From: Bacteroidia bacterium
Lineage (GTDB): Bacteria > Bacteroidota > Bacteroidia > Flavobacteriales > Flavobacteriaceae
NCBI GenBank assembly: GCA_018679315.1
Contig: JAHHLF010000199.1
Span: 1-15,221, forward strand
DNA length: 15,221 bases
Direction of reading: 5' to 3'
Part shown: piece by piece, positions 7,748 to 15,221 of the stretch
Numbering within the stretch: the first letter of the stretch is position 1
How the letters are laid out: each line of letters opens with the position of its first letter
Position numbers and translations under genes: made by a program
The notes under the pieces: model-generated
What the model was told of the DNA's origin: nothing
Database searches by the model: none
The model's input: the letters and a program-made list of their open reading frames with translations, nothing else

Positions 7748-9847
7748 TATATAGTTCCAAATATTCTTTTCTTTCAATAGCACATCCAGGGTTTGTCGGG
7801 TGTTGCTATTTTCCTGAGCTGATAGATCAGGGTCTAATTTCATTAATTCCAGAGCGTGGTAGCGCGCAGTTTTAAGGATATCATTATCCTTCACAATATC
7901 GGCGATCTTGAGTGCGAGAATACCACTCTGTTGGGTTCCCATAAGATCCCCTGGACCACGTAGCTTGAGATCTACTTCAGCAATTTCAAAGCCGTCGTTA
8001 GTGGCAACCATTGTTTCTAAACGTGTTTGTGCATCCTGAGTAAGCTGATCAGCAGACATAAGGATACAATAGCTCTGGTCGGCTCCCCGGCCCACACGAC
8101 CTCTTAATTGATGTAATTGAGATAAGCCAAAGCGCTCAGCACTTTCAATGATCATGACACTGGCATTTGGGATATCAACACCAACTTCAATAACCGTAGT
8201 TGCGACCATGATCTGGGTTTCGCCTTTTACGAACCTGCTCATCTCGTACTCTTTATCCTCAGATTTCATCTTGCCGTGTACAATAGAGATCTGATAGTCA
8301 GGCATAGGAAATTCCCGCGATAAACTTTCATACCCATCCATAAGGTCCTTGTAGTCTAATGCCTCTGACTCTTTAATTAAGGGGTAGACAACGTATACTT
8401 GGCGTTCTTTCTTTATCTCATCACGAAGAAAAGCAAACACCTGAAGCCGGTTCTTATCGAAGCGATGTGCTGTTTTCACAGGTTTGCGTCCGGGAGGGAG
8501 TTCATCAATTACTGAAATATCAAGATCGCCATATAAGCTCATAGCCAAGGTTCTAGGAATAGGCGTCGCTGTCATAACCAGAATATGAGGTGGCCGTTCA
8601 TTTTTGTGCCAAAGTTTTGATCGTTGGGCTACACCAAATCTGTGTTGTTCATCAATGATGGCAAGCCCCAGGTTTTTAAACTGAACTTTATCTTCCAGGA
8701 CCGCATGGGTGCCTACTAGAATATGCAGGGAACCATCCTCCAATGCCTCATGGATTCCTTTTCGAACCGACTTTTTTACAGATCCGGTAAGAAGGGAAAT
8801 TTTAATGGGCATATCTACCAATAAACTTATAAGGCTGTTGTAATGTTGGTTGGCTAATATTTCAGTAGGAGCCATCAAACATGCCTGAAAGCCATTGTCA
8901 ATTGCCAAAAGCATGGCCATTAGGGCAACTACAGTTTTACCAGATCCTACATCGCCTTGCAACAGCCTGTTCATTTGTGCCTTACTTCCAAGATCGGCCC
9001 TGATCTCTTTCATTACTTTCTTTTGTGCCCCTGTCAATTCAAAGGGAAGGTTTTCCTTGTAGAACTGATGAAATTGATCACCTACTTGTTCAAAAGGAAA
9101 TCCTTTGATCTTCCTTTTCCGTAAGATCTTCTTGGTCAGTAATTGGAGCTGTATAAAGAAGAATTCCTCAAATTTTAATCGGAATTGGGCTTTTGCGAGT
9201 TGTGTTGTATCCTCAGGGAAATGAACTTGTCTCATGGCTTGGCTCTTGCCTATTAAAGACAAGGAGGATAAGATACCTTTAGGCAGTGTTTCTTTAAAAG
9301 GAGATTCGAGTTCTTCCAACAACTGTTTCACCCAGCCACTCATGAGTCGGTTTGTGATCCCCCGATTGCTCAGTTTCTCTGTGGAGGGATACACAGGTTG
9401 CATCTTTATGCGCAGCCCTTTGCGGTGTTCGCTTGACAACTCCATATCGGGATGTGGCATGCTAAAACGACCGTTATACCAATTTACCCTCCCGAACACG
9501 ACATATTCACTTCCTGCTTTTAGTTGCTTCTTGATCCATTTTTGTCCGCGGAACCAGACCAGGTCCAAACTCCCGGTTGGATCTGAAAAGGTAGCGACAA
9601 GCCTGGTGCCACGCTTTTGATCCACTTCGTATACATCCGTAATTCTACCGATGATCTGTACATCTGCACTTTGCCTCTCCAACTGCGAAATGGTATGATA
9701 CTTGGTTTTGTCTATATATCGATTGGGGAAGACCTGAAGCAGGTCCTGATAGGTTTTAATACCCAATTCTGATTGGAGCAGTGTTGACCGGTTAGGACCT
9801 ACACCTTTGAGGAAATTTATAGGTGTTTGTAAGTCGCCATGATTCAT
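7742..9847 (-). CDS. recG: ATP-dependent DNA helicase RecG
   Basis: Monomeric superfamily 2 helicase that remodels stalled forks and branched recombination intermediates. It has 701 residues (E. coli 693). The N-terminal wedge/OB region (about 55-140: VQIIGRITDVYE, FSDPTGSLDLVWF) grips branched DNA. The helicase core follows: Walker A GDVGSGKT (298-305), APTEILANQH (326-335), DEQH box (399-402) within IIDEQHRFGVAQR, TATPIPRT (426-433), ATTVIEVGVDIPNA (549-562) and QLRGRVGRG (580-588). The C-terminal TRG-type segment after about 600 includes DLKLRGPGDLMGTQQSG. The start ATG at 9845-9847 gives MNHGDLQTPINFLKGVGPNR, which fits the family's N-terminus. It is a single gene: divergent from the M1 peptidase gene with only 62 bases between starts, and convergent with the DUF2911 gene. 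Confidence 0.97.
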   Translation of the reverse strand: MNHGDLQTPINFLKGVGPNRSTLLQSELGIKTYQDLLQVFPNRYIDKTKYHTISQLERQSADVQIIGRITDVYEVDQKRGTRLVATFSDPTGSLDLVWFRGQKWIKKQLKAGSEYVVFGRVNWYNGRFSMPHPDMELSSEHRKGLRIKMQPVYPSTEKLSNRGITNRLMSGWVKQLLEELESPFKETLPKGILSSLSLIGKSQAMRQVHFPEDTTQLAKAQFRLKFEEFFFIQLQLLTKKILRKRKIKGFPFEQVGDQFHQFYKENLPFELTGAQKKVMKEIRADLGSKAQMNRLLQGDVGSGKTVVALMAMLLAIDNGFQACLMAPTEILANQHYNSLISLLVDMPIKISLLTGSVKKSVRKGIHEALEDGSLHILVGTHAVLEDKVQFKNLGLAIIDEQHRFGVAQRSKLWHKNERPPHILVMTATPIPRTLAMSLYGDLDISVIDELPPGRKPVKTAHRFDKNRLQVFAFLRDEIKKERQVYVVYPLIKESEALDYKDLMDGYESLSREFPMPDYQISIVHGKMKSEDKEYEMSRFVKGETQIMVATTVIEVGVDIPNASVMIIESAERFGLSQLHQLRGRVGRGADQSYCILMSADQLTQDAQTRLETMVATNDGFEIAEVDLKLRGPGDLMGTQQSGILALKIADIVKDNDILKTARYHALELMKLDPDLSAQENSNTRQTLDVLLKEKNIWNYIS

Positions 9848-9871
9848 CAGACGAATTTAAGTCTTCATTGG

Positions 9872-9903
9872 TTGAACTCCAATTCTGCAAAATGCTAAAT
9901 TTG
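9872..9903 (+). promoter_or_regulatory. Bacteroidota-type promoter for the M1 peptidase gene
   Basis: TTG at 9872-9874, a 21-base spacer, then TAAATTTG at 9896-9903, an exact match to TAnnTTTG. The chosen ATG begins at 9910, six bases after the box, so transcription would start within a few bases of, or at, the start codon. Confidence 0.6.
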
Positions 9904-9909
9904 AATACT

Positions 9910-12000
9910 ATGAATTCCAATACCGTCTTACTTTTCCTCTTGTTATTTGCTTCCTTGTCTTTAAGCGGGCAACAGACTAAGGTGGATTTCCTATCAGCAG
10001 ATATTGCCATAATTCCAGACAGTACGGGCCACATAGATGCTACAGCTTCCTATGAACTGCTTGTAAATGAAAAGGCCCGGTCTTTTTTCCTCGATGCTCA
10101 AAAGATGAATTTCAGCTCGGTTCGTCTTAATGGGAAAAAAGCGAAATATGAATATGACGGGGAACGTATTGTGATACAGAAGAAATTAAAGCCGGGAAAA
10201 ACATATCGCTTGTCACTTAAATACAATGTGCAACCCCAACAAGCTGTTTATTTTATCGGATGGAATGATGGAATACCCGACAATAACCAGATCTGGACAC
10301 AAGGACAAGGCAAATACACCAGTCATTGGGCGCCCAGCCTGGACGATATGAATGACAAAATGGTGTTCGACCTAAGCATCAGCTTTGATAAGGGGTACCA
10401 AGTGATCGCAAATGGGGAATTAGAGGATGTTAGTTTGAAGGGAGAACTAAAAGAATGGAAGTATTCAATGGATGCGGCCATGAGCAGTTATTTGCTGGCA
10501 TTTTCGATCGGGGACTATGATTCAAAAACTATCAGCAGTTCAAGCGGCATACCTATTCAAAATTTCTACTATCGAGGAGATGAGGATACGTATGAGCCTA
10601 GCTATCGCTACAGCATGGAACTATTTGATTTTCTGGAAAAAGAGATCGGCATGTCCTATCCCTGGAAGAATTATAAACAGGTGCCTGTTCGGGATTTTTT
10701 ATATGCGGGCATGGAAAATACAGGATTGACGATTTTCTCAGACGGATTTATGGTAGACAGCCTTGCCTTTGCAGACAAAAATTATATTGAGGTAAATGCT
10801 CATGAAATGGCTCATCAATGGTTTGGCAATTTAGTAACTGAAGTAGATGGGAATCACCATTGGTTGCATGAAGGATTTGCCACATACTACGCTTTATTGG
10901 CAGAAGGGTCTGTTGTAGGTGAAGAAATGATGTACTGGAAACTGTACGACAAGGCAAAAGCCCTCCAGAAAGCTTCGGAAGCGGGCCAGGGGCAAGCCTT
11001 GACTGATCCGAAAGCAAGCAGCCTGACCTTCTATGACAAAGGCGCCTGGGCCCTGGTCATGCTCCGTGAATTAGTGGGAGAGGAGGCTTTCAAAACGGGG
11101 ACATTGAATTATTTGAAGACGCATCAATTTGGTAATGTTACGATAGCCGATTTTTTGACAGCTATTCGTAAAGCGTCAGGAAAAGACCTATCCACTTTTG
11201 AATCTGAATGGTTAGTCGGCACTAATTTTCCTATGGAGCAAGCACGCCTATACCTTTCAAGGCATTCAAAGAGTATACGCGACTTCTTTAATATGCAGCA
11301 TGAGATCCGAACGAGCAATGCACCAAATGAACGGATCTTGAAAAAGCATTGGGCTTTAAATCCCTTTAAACAACTAAGAGAACGAAGTATACGATTGTAT
11401 TTTAAGTCACTTTCAAATGAATTCAGAGGCGAAATTTTACGGACAGGGGATCTGAAAATGCGCCAGGCTGTCGTGCAATCAACCTCTCGGATACCTGAAG
11501 AATTGCAGGATGCCTATGAAAATTTACTTGAAGACCCCAGTTATCTCACTATGGAACAAGCGCTTTACCTATTATGGGTTCATTTTCCGGATAAACGTTC
11601 CGAATATTTAAGAATGACCGAGGGAATAGTTGGGATGCCCGACAAGAATGTGCGACTGATTTGGTTATTGCTTGCTTCTTTAACTAATGACAATACGGAT
11701 AAGGCTCTTCGTCAGGAGTATCGAAACGAATTGGCTAGCTATACATCACCTGAATATTCATTTGAGGTTAGGCAGCGCGCCTTTATTTTGCTTGCTGAAA
11801 TTCAGGGAATGAATGACCAAAACTTTAAAGATTTGATCAATGCAACGGTCCATCCACAATATGCGTTTCGCTCTTTTGCACGAGAACTCCTTGACAGCTA
11901 TCTGAAAGATCCTGACAAAAAAAGGCGTCTTAGAAGATTAGCTGATGGACTAAAGCCATCTGAACTTCGTTATATAACAAAGAAACTGACCATAGAATGA
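9910..12000 (+). CDS. Exported M1-family zinc aminopeptidase
   Basis: Zinc metallopeptidase of the M1 (aminopeptidase N) family, expected to trim N-terminal residues from peptides outside the inner membrane. From ATG 9910 it has 696 residues with a signal peptide (residues 1-20, ending near SLSGQQ). Numbered from this start, GMEN (267-270) binds the substrate N-terminus, HEMAH (298-302) gives two zinc His and the catalytic Glu, E321 in WLHEGFA is the third zinc ligand, and Y375 in FYDKGAW probably stabilises the transition state. An N-terminal beta saddle precedes, and a helical C-terminal region with HEAT-like character follows from about 450. The frame is open back to an ATG at 9823, but that start would overlap recG and hide the signal peptide; ATG 9892 lies in the spacer before the promoter's -7 box. 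The stop overlaps the next gene's start. Exact substrate unknown. Confidence 0.9.
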   Translation: MNSNTVLLFLLLFASLSLSGQQTKVDFLSADIAIIPDSTGHIDATASYELLVNEKARSFFLDAQKMNFSSVRLNGKKAKYEYDGERIVIQKKLKPGKTYRLSLKYNVQPQQAVYFIGWNDGIPDNNQIWTQGQGKYTSHWAPSLDDMNDKMVFDLSISFDKGYQVIANGELEDVSLKGELKEWKYSMDAAMSSYLLAFSIGDYDSKTISSSSGIPIQNFYYRGDEDTYEPSYRYSMELFDFLEKEIGMSYPWKNYKQVPVRDFLYAGMENTGLTIFSDGFMVDSLAFADKNYIEVNAHEMAHQWFGNLVTEVDGNHHWLHEGFATYYALLAEGSVVGEEMMYWKLYDKAKALQKASEAGQGQALTDPKASSLTFYDKGAWALVMLRELVGEEAFKTGTLNYLKTHQFGNVTIADFLTAIRKASGKDLSTFESEWLVGTNFPMEQARLYLSRHSKSIRDFFNMQHEIRTSNAPNERILKKHWALNPFKQLRERSIRLYFKSLSNEFRGEILRTGDLKMRQAVVQSTSRIPEELQDAYENLLEDPSYLTMEQALYLLWVHFPDKRSEYLRMTEGIVGMPDKNVRLIWLLLASLTNDNTDKALRQEYRNELASYTSPEYSFEVRQRAFILLAEIQGMNDQNFKDLINATVHPQYAFRSFARELLDSYLKDPDKKRRLRRLADGLKPSELRYITKKLTIE

Positions 12001-12902
12001 GAGCCTTAGTCATATCCGGAGGGGGAAGTAAAGGAGCTTTTGCAGGCGGAGTTGCACAATTCCTGATGGAAGGCTTAAATTATGACTATGACCTGTTCCT
12101 TGGTACTTCAACAGGCAGTTTATTGATCCCTCACCTGGCATTGAATAAGATCGAAAAGATCAGAAAAGTATATACCTCGGTAGATCAGGATAGTATTTTT
12201 AGCAATTGTCCGTTCACCATTCAGAAAAAACACGGTGTAGCCAATATTGGCATTAACCACTGGAATGTGTTCAAGAATTTTTATAAAGGAAGGAAGACGT
12301 TTGGCGAAAGCAAAAATCTTCTAAAGCTGATTAAGAGGTCTTTTACACCGGAAGAATTTGAGGAGTTAAAGAACGGATCTAAAGAAATTATTGTTACCGT
12401 GTCTAATCTTTCATTGAATCAGGTAGAATACAAATCTATCAATGATTTTGAATATGATGAATTTTGTGAATGGATCTGGATCTCTTGTAATTATACGCCT
12501 TTTATGAGCCTGGTACGCAAACACGGATGTGAATACGCAGATGGAGGTCTGGGTAGTATGGTGCCTATAGAAGAGGCCATAAACAGGGGGGCCACTCATG
12601 TTGATGCTGTGATCCTACACACGGAGGTAACCCATTTAAACCGTATGCCTTCAAAAAATGCATTTTCCTTATTGACTAATATGTTCGCTTTTATGCTGGA
12701 TCGGATCGAGCGTCAAAATATCCGGATAGGTAAACTTGTGGCCGGACATATGGATGCGACTATTAATTTCTACTATACGCCAACGATACTCACTACCAAC
12801 TCACTCATCTTTGATGAAGAGAAGATGAATAATTGGTGGCGAAGTGGCTTTGACTATGCCAGGTCTAAGAATGTAGATTTAAGTCCGATCGAGCCCGAAT
12901 AG
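11997..12902 (+). CDS. Patatin-like phospholipase / serine acyl hydrolase
   Basis: Patatin-fold lipid acyl hydrolase using a Ser-Asp dyad. It has 301 residues. Visible: the Gly-rich oxyanion loop SGGGSKGAFAGG (7-18), nucleophile S38 in GTSTG (36-40), and catalytic D182 in DGGLGSMVP (182-190), all in the usual order. There is no signal peptide, so it is probably cytoplasmic or loosely membrane bound, in contrast to the exported peptidase made from the gene before it. The start codon is inside the peptidase stop (ATGA, 11997-12000), which implies translational coupling. The C-terminal part (about 205-301) is not one I recognise beyond the family. The stop is one base from the stop of the convergent small gene. 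The lipid substrate cannot be told from sequence; small bacterial patatins of this kind are mostly uncharacterised. Confidence 0.88.
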   Translation: MRALVISGGGSKGAFAGGVAQFLMEGLNYDYDLFLGTSTGSLLIPHLALNKIEKIRKVYTSVDQDSIFSNCPFTIQKKHGVANIGINHWNVFKNFYKGRKTFGESKNLLKLIKRSFTPEEFEELKNGSKEIIVTVSNLSLNQVEYKSINDFEYDEFCEWIWISCNYTPFMSLVRKHGCEYADGGLGSMVPIEEAINRGATHVDAVILHTEVTHLNRMPSKNAFSLLTNMFAFMLDRIERQNIRIGKLVAGHMDATINFYYTPTILTTNSLIFDEEKMNNWWRSGFDYARSKNVDLSPIEPE

Positions 12903-12903
12903 G

Positions 12904-13422
12904 CTACCAGAGTTCACTGATCTCTTTTTTAATATACGCGAGAGCGGTCGCAGAAGGCGATTGCATATCCATTGTTTCATTCAGGATACCTTCCCGGAGT
13001 TTATCTGCTGAATCTGCTTCGCTCATTGCTGCCTTTCGGATAATTTGAATAGTAGCTCCTTTTGCGGCCTTAATTATATTCCAGCATTCATTACTAATAT
13101 AGATCTGCTGGGCCAGGTTATGATCGAACTCTTTTTCGATATTACTGATCAGCAAGTTCTCATATTTGCCTTTGTCATTAGACTGAGGGGCCACTCGCAC
13201 TACCAGACTTGTGATATTGATACGTTCCAGAAACAGGGCCATTCGCTCGTATGCTTGTAGCCGGATGGGCAACACATTTTTCTGGGATTCCTTGTGCAGC
13301 AAATATCGTCTGCGGCCTTCCTCATTATTAGTGTGCATTCGAAAAAAGTAAAAAGCAACGGCTCCGGTAACTACTGCAGGTAGTAAGAAGCCAAATAATT
13401 GGAAGATATCGTCTCCGGTCAT
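12904..13422 (-). CDS. Conserved hypothetical protein with one N-terminal membrane helix
   Basis: A 172-residue protein with one strong hydrophobic helix at about residues 8-27 (FQLFGFLLPAVVTGAVAFYFF) followed at once by charged NNEEGRRRY, so it looks N-anchored with the rest in the cytoplasm (positive-inside). Residues 33-172 are helical and charged, with a central QAYERMALFLERINITSLVVRV (56-77) and a C-terminal EISELW. It resembles short conserved proteins of unknown function common in Bacteroidota (possibly the family Pfam calls DUF7935; that name is from memory and not checked). No catalytic motif is seen. The start has no Shine-Dalgarno sequence; a weak promoter match lies just upstream. 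It is a monocistronic minus-strand gene, convergent with the patatin gene and downstream of the M20 gene in the same direction, after a 157-base gap. Confidence 0.75.
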   Translation of the reverse strand: MTGDDIFQLFGFLLPAVVTGAVAFYFFRMHTNNEEGRRRYLLHKESQKNVLPIRLQAYERMALFLERINITSLVVRVAPQSNDKGKYENLLISNIEKEFDHNLAQQIYISNECWNIIKAAKGATIQIIRKAAMSEADSADKLREGILNETMDMQSPSATALAYIKKEISELW

Positions 13423-13437
13423 GTGGTTTAGTTTAGT

Positions 13438-13466
13438 TCAATTTAATGCATCCAGTGAATACGCAA
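13438..13466 (-). promoter_or_regulatory. Weak candidate promoter for the small membrane protein gene
   Basis: On the minus strand, TTG (plus 13464-13466), an 18-base spacer, then TAAATTGA (plus 13438-13445), which matches TAnnTTTG at four of six defined bases. It ends 15 bases before the ATG. Such partial matches are common in AT-rich DNA. The remainder of 13423-13579 shows no gene; a minor inverted repeat (TGTAT/ATACA, 13553-13567) lies just after the M20 stop and could be a weak terminator. Confidence 0.25.
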
Positions 13467-13579
13467 TAAGAACGATTGCAATGTGGAAAAAGTATGCAGG
13501 CTTCGCTCTGTTTACACTCCCACCTGGGCCTTTCCACCTAAATATTGACATTTGTATAGATCATACATGCCGAATTCTA

Positions 13580-14857
13580 TTAAGGCGTATTCAAATAGTC
13601 TAAGCTCATTTCAGTCAGCGCTTTCACCCCGAGTAATAATCCACTGTCATCAATCAGAAAATCCGGCGTATGATGCGGATAAGGGGTAGTGTTACCGGGA
13701 GTCATCCCCCCGAGAAAGAAATAAAATCCGGGTACTTCCCGCTGAAAATATGAGAAATCTTCTGCGCCTGTGACCGCTTTTTGTGTCTGGACATTGGCAT
13801 CCCCTGCAACCCGCTGCATAGTTGGCAGCATTTGTGCCACAAGATCCGGATCGTTAAATGTTATATCCGTAGCATCACGTATTTCAATAGTCGCTTCACC
13901 GCCATATGCCTTGGCAATAGCAGGAACCATTTCTTCCATTCTTTTATTTATATGATCCTTCATGCCGTAATCAAGAGTACGTATCGTACCGATCATTTCA
14001 GCGCTTTCCGGAATAATGTTGAATCGCACCCCACTTTTGATCTTACCAACAGTGATCACAGCTGCTTCCTTAGTGAGATTAGCTTCCCGGCTGATGATCG
14101 TCTGGAGTCCGTCTATGATCTTCGCACTGATCAAAATTGGATCAACACCAGACCAGGGTTGTGAACCATGTGATTGCTTTCCTTTTACATTAATGGTAAA
14201 ACTCTGAGCAGCAGCCATCGTGCCTCCGGCTTTATACCTTATTTTGCCCACGGGCGTTTGAGAATTGATATGCAAACCAAAGATGGCATTTACATCCGGG
14301 TTTTTTAAAACGCCTTCCTTGACCATTAGTAAGGCGCCCCCTTCCTCTCCGGGTGGTGGCCCTTCTTCGGCAGGCTGGAAAATAAACTTCACACTTCCTT
14401 TTATTTTGTCTTTTTGAGCAGCCAGGATCTCAGCAACACCCATAAGGATGGCTACATGAGTGTCATGACCACAGGCGTGCATCACCCCAACAGACTCACC
14501 CATAAACTCAGAAGTAGCCTGAGATCGATATGGCAAGTCGTTCCGCTCTGTTACAGGGAGTGCATCAATATCTGCACGCAAGGCCACTACTTTCCCCGGT
14601 AGATCTCCTTTTAACAAGCCTACTACCCCTGTATGGGCGACACCCGTTTGAACTTCGATCCCAAGAGCACCAAGGTGGTCGGCGATCTTCGCCGCGGTAT
14701 TGAATTCCCTATTTGATAATTCAGGGTTTTGATGTATGTCTCTCCTCCAGGTGATAACCTTGTCCTCAACGGACTCATAATCTATATTGTATTGGTTTCC
14801 CTGGGCACTTAGTGCCGTTAGGAATCCCATACATAAAATTGAAAAAATAATTTTCAT
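13580..14857 (-). CDS. Exported M20-family amidohydrolase/peptidase
   Basis: Metal-dependent hydrolase of the M20D (aminoacylase / IAA-amino acid hydrolase-like) group, which releases amino acids from N-acyl or related amides. It has 425 residues with a signal peptide (1-19, cleavage probably after SAQ), so it works outside the inner membrane. Metal-site residues are visible: C129 and H131 in HACGHDTH, E164/E165 in FQPAEEG, H196 in FGLHI, and H395/H396 in HHTPDF; D97 in ADIDALPV and WRRDIHQNPELS (37-48) are also typical. The dimerisation/lid domain spans about 205-325 (GGTMAAAQSF, KQSHGSQPW). The start is the ATG 11 bases after the stop of the DsrE-family gene, so the two are likely cotranscribed. 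Substrate not determinable; family members range from hippurate-like to auxin conjugates and dipeptides. Confidence 0.92.
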   Translation of the reverse strand: MKIIFSILCMGFLTALSAQGNQYNIDYESVEDKVITWRRDIHQNPELSNREFNTAAKIADHLGALGIEVQTGVAHTGVVGLLKGDLPGKVVALRADIDALPVTERNDLPYRSQATSEFMGESVGVMHACGHDTHVAILMGVAEILAAQKDKIKGSVKFIFQPAEEGPPPGEEGGALLMVKEGVLKNPDVNAIFGLHINSQTPVGKIRYKAGGTMAAAQSFTINVKGKQSHGSQPWSGVDPILISAKIIDGLQTIISREANLTKEAAVITVGKIKSGVRFNIIPESAEMIGTIRTLDYGMKDHINKRMEEMVPAIAKAYGGEATIEIRDATDITFNDPDLVAQMLPTMQRVAGDANVQTQKAVTGAEDFSYFQREVPGFYFFLGGMTPGNTTPYPHHTPDFLIDDSGLLLGVKALTEMSLDYLNTP

Positions 14858-14868
14858 AAAGTGCTGAT

Positions 14869-15221
14869 TTAAAATTTTATAAGTGTGTAGTTTTGATCTG
14901 TTAGTTGAATAATCGCTGTCATTGCGGAAAGAGACATTTGTACCCCTTTAATCGTATTTTCTGCAGGTACTCCCCGAGATAAAGAAGATTGTCCGCAAAA
15001 AATGACTTTCGCTCCGGCATCGATCAAGGCGGATACCAATTCAAAATTGGGATTTGAGACACCGTATCGCTCAGTATAGGCCTCTTGAGTCATGATATCC
15101 TTAGAGGCTTTGTTGTGCACTACCAGGGCTACTTGAAGATTATCTTCCGCGATCCCGTGTTGAGCATGCATATTTAAAAACCTGGCCGCGGTTTCAATAC
15201 TCGCATTGATCTGTTCGTGGC
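14869..15221 (-). CDS. DsrE/DsrF-family protein, 5' end cut by window
   Basis: C-terminal 117 residues of a DsrE-like sulfur-relay-fold protein; the frame stays open to the window edge, upstream of the ATG at 15169-15171, whose context (ETAARFLNMHAQHG) is internal to the family, so the true start is outside. Visible: LQVALVVHNKASKD, an alpha/beta core, the single Cys in VIFCGQSS at the position where family members often carry a sulfur-accepting Cys, a loop SRGVPAENT, and the usual ending LSAMTAIIQLTDQNYTLIKF. Members outside the dsr/tus operons have no firm role. It is followed after 11 bases by the exported M20 hydrolase. Any signal peptide would lie in the missing part. Confidence 0.8.
   Translation of the reverse strand, partial: HEQINASIETAARFLNMHAQHGIAEDNLQVALVVHNKASKDIMTQEAYTERYGVSNPNFELVSALIDAGAKVIFCGQSSLSRGVPAENTIKGVQMSLSAMTAIIQLTDQNYTLIKF

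Noticed and set aside
9823..9909. Upstream extension of the M1 peptidase frame to an ATG at 9823
   Set aside because: It overlaps the recG start, puts 29 polar residues before the signal peptide, and starts upstream of the strong promoter box.
9888..9920. recG promoter with TTG (plus 9918-9920) and a TTTG box (plus 9888-9891) on the minus strand
   Set aside because: The -7 box lacks the TA and the spacer is 22 bases; too weak to list as a feature.
12892..12905. AGCC/GGCT hairpin at the patatin stop as a terminator
   Set aside because: Only four base pairs and no T-run; expected by chance.
13421..13603. Plus-strand frame of 60 codons in the gap between the small membrane gene and the M20 gene
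   Set aside because: It overlaps the start of one gene and the end of the other, has no ribosome site, and its product shows no family features.

Overview
The window looks like a piece of a marine or soil Flavobacteriia (Bacteroidota) chromosome. The signs are: families typical of that phylum (a DUF2911 protein, a LeuA closely resembling the Bacteroides form as I remember it, a long class II IlvC); starts that mostly lack a Shine-Dalgarno sequence; a good match to the Bacteroidota promoter pattern TTG / TAnnTTTG; and base composition in the mid 40s percent G+C by eye. No tRNA, rRNA, CRISPR array, insertion sequence, phage gene or toxin-antitoxin pair was seen. This is mostly housekeeping DNA. 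I did not find a clearly new multi-gene system, so the findings are local oddities.

Positions 1-6336 form a branched-chain amino acid locus. The end of ilvC (ketol-acid reductoisomerase, cut by the window start) is followed after 3 bases by a GapN-type aldehyde dehydrogenase. Facing it on the other strand is leuC-leuD-leuA, an operon with gaps of 6 and 14 bases. The two units meet tail to tail with one base between stop codons. leuB is not in the window. IlvC uses NADPH and GapN-type enzymes make it, so the pair may be a local redox link.

Positions 6337-6580 are the divergent control region between leuC and a secreted DUF2911/TPR protein (6581-7690). It holds a candidate leuC promoter and an inverted repeat lying over that promoter. 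The DUF2911 gene ends at a strong hairpin (7716-7747) that also covers the stop codon of recG, which is read from the other strand (7742-9847).

Positions 9848-12902 carry a plus-strand pair: an exported M1 zinc aminopeptidase with a near-consensus promoter so close to the ATG that the mRNA may be leaderless, and a patatin-like serine hydrolase whose start codon overlaps the peptidase stop (ATGA).

Positions 12904-15221 are read from the minus strand: a small one-TM hypothetical protein, an exported M20 amidohydrolase, and the C-terminal part of a DsrE-family protein cut by the window end. The last two are 11 bases apart and are probably one operon. The 157 bases at 13423-13579 hold no gene I can support.
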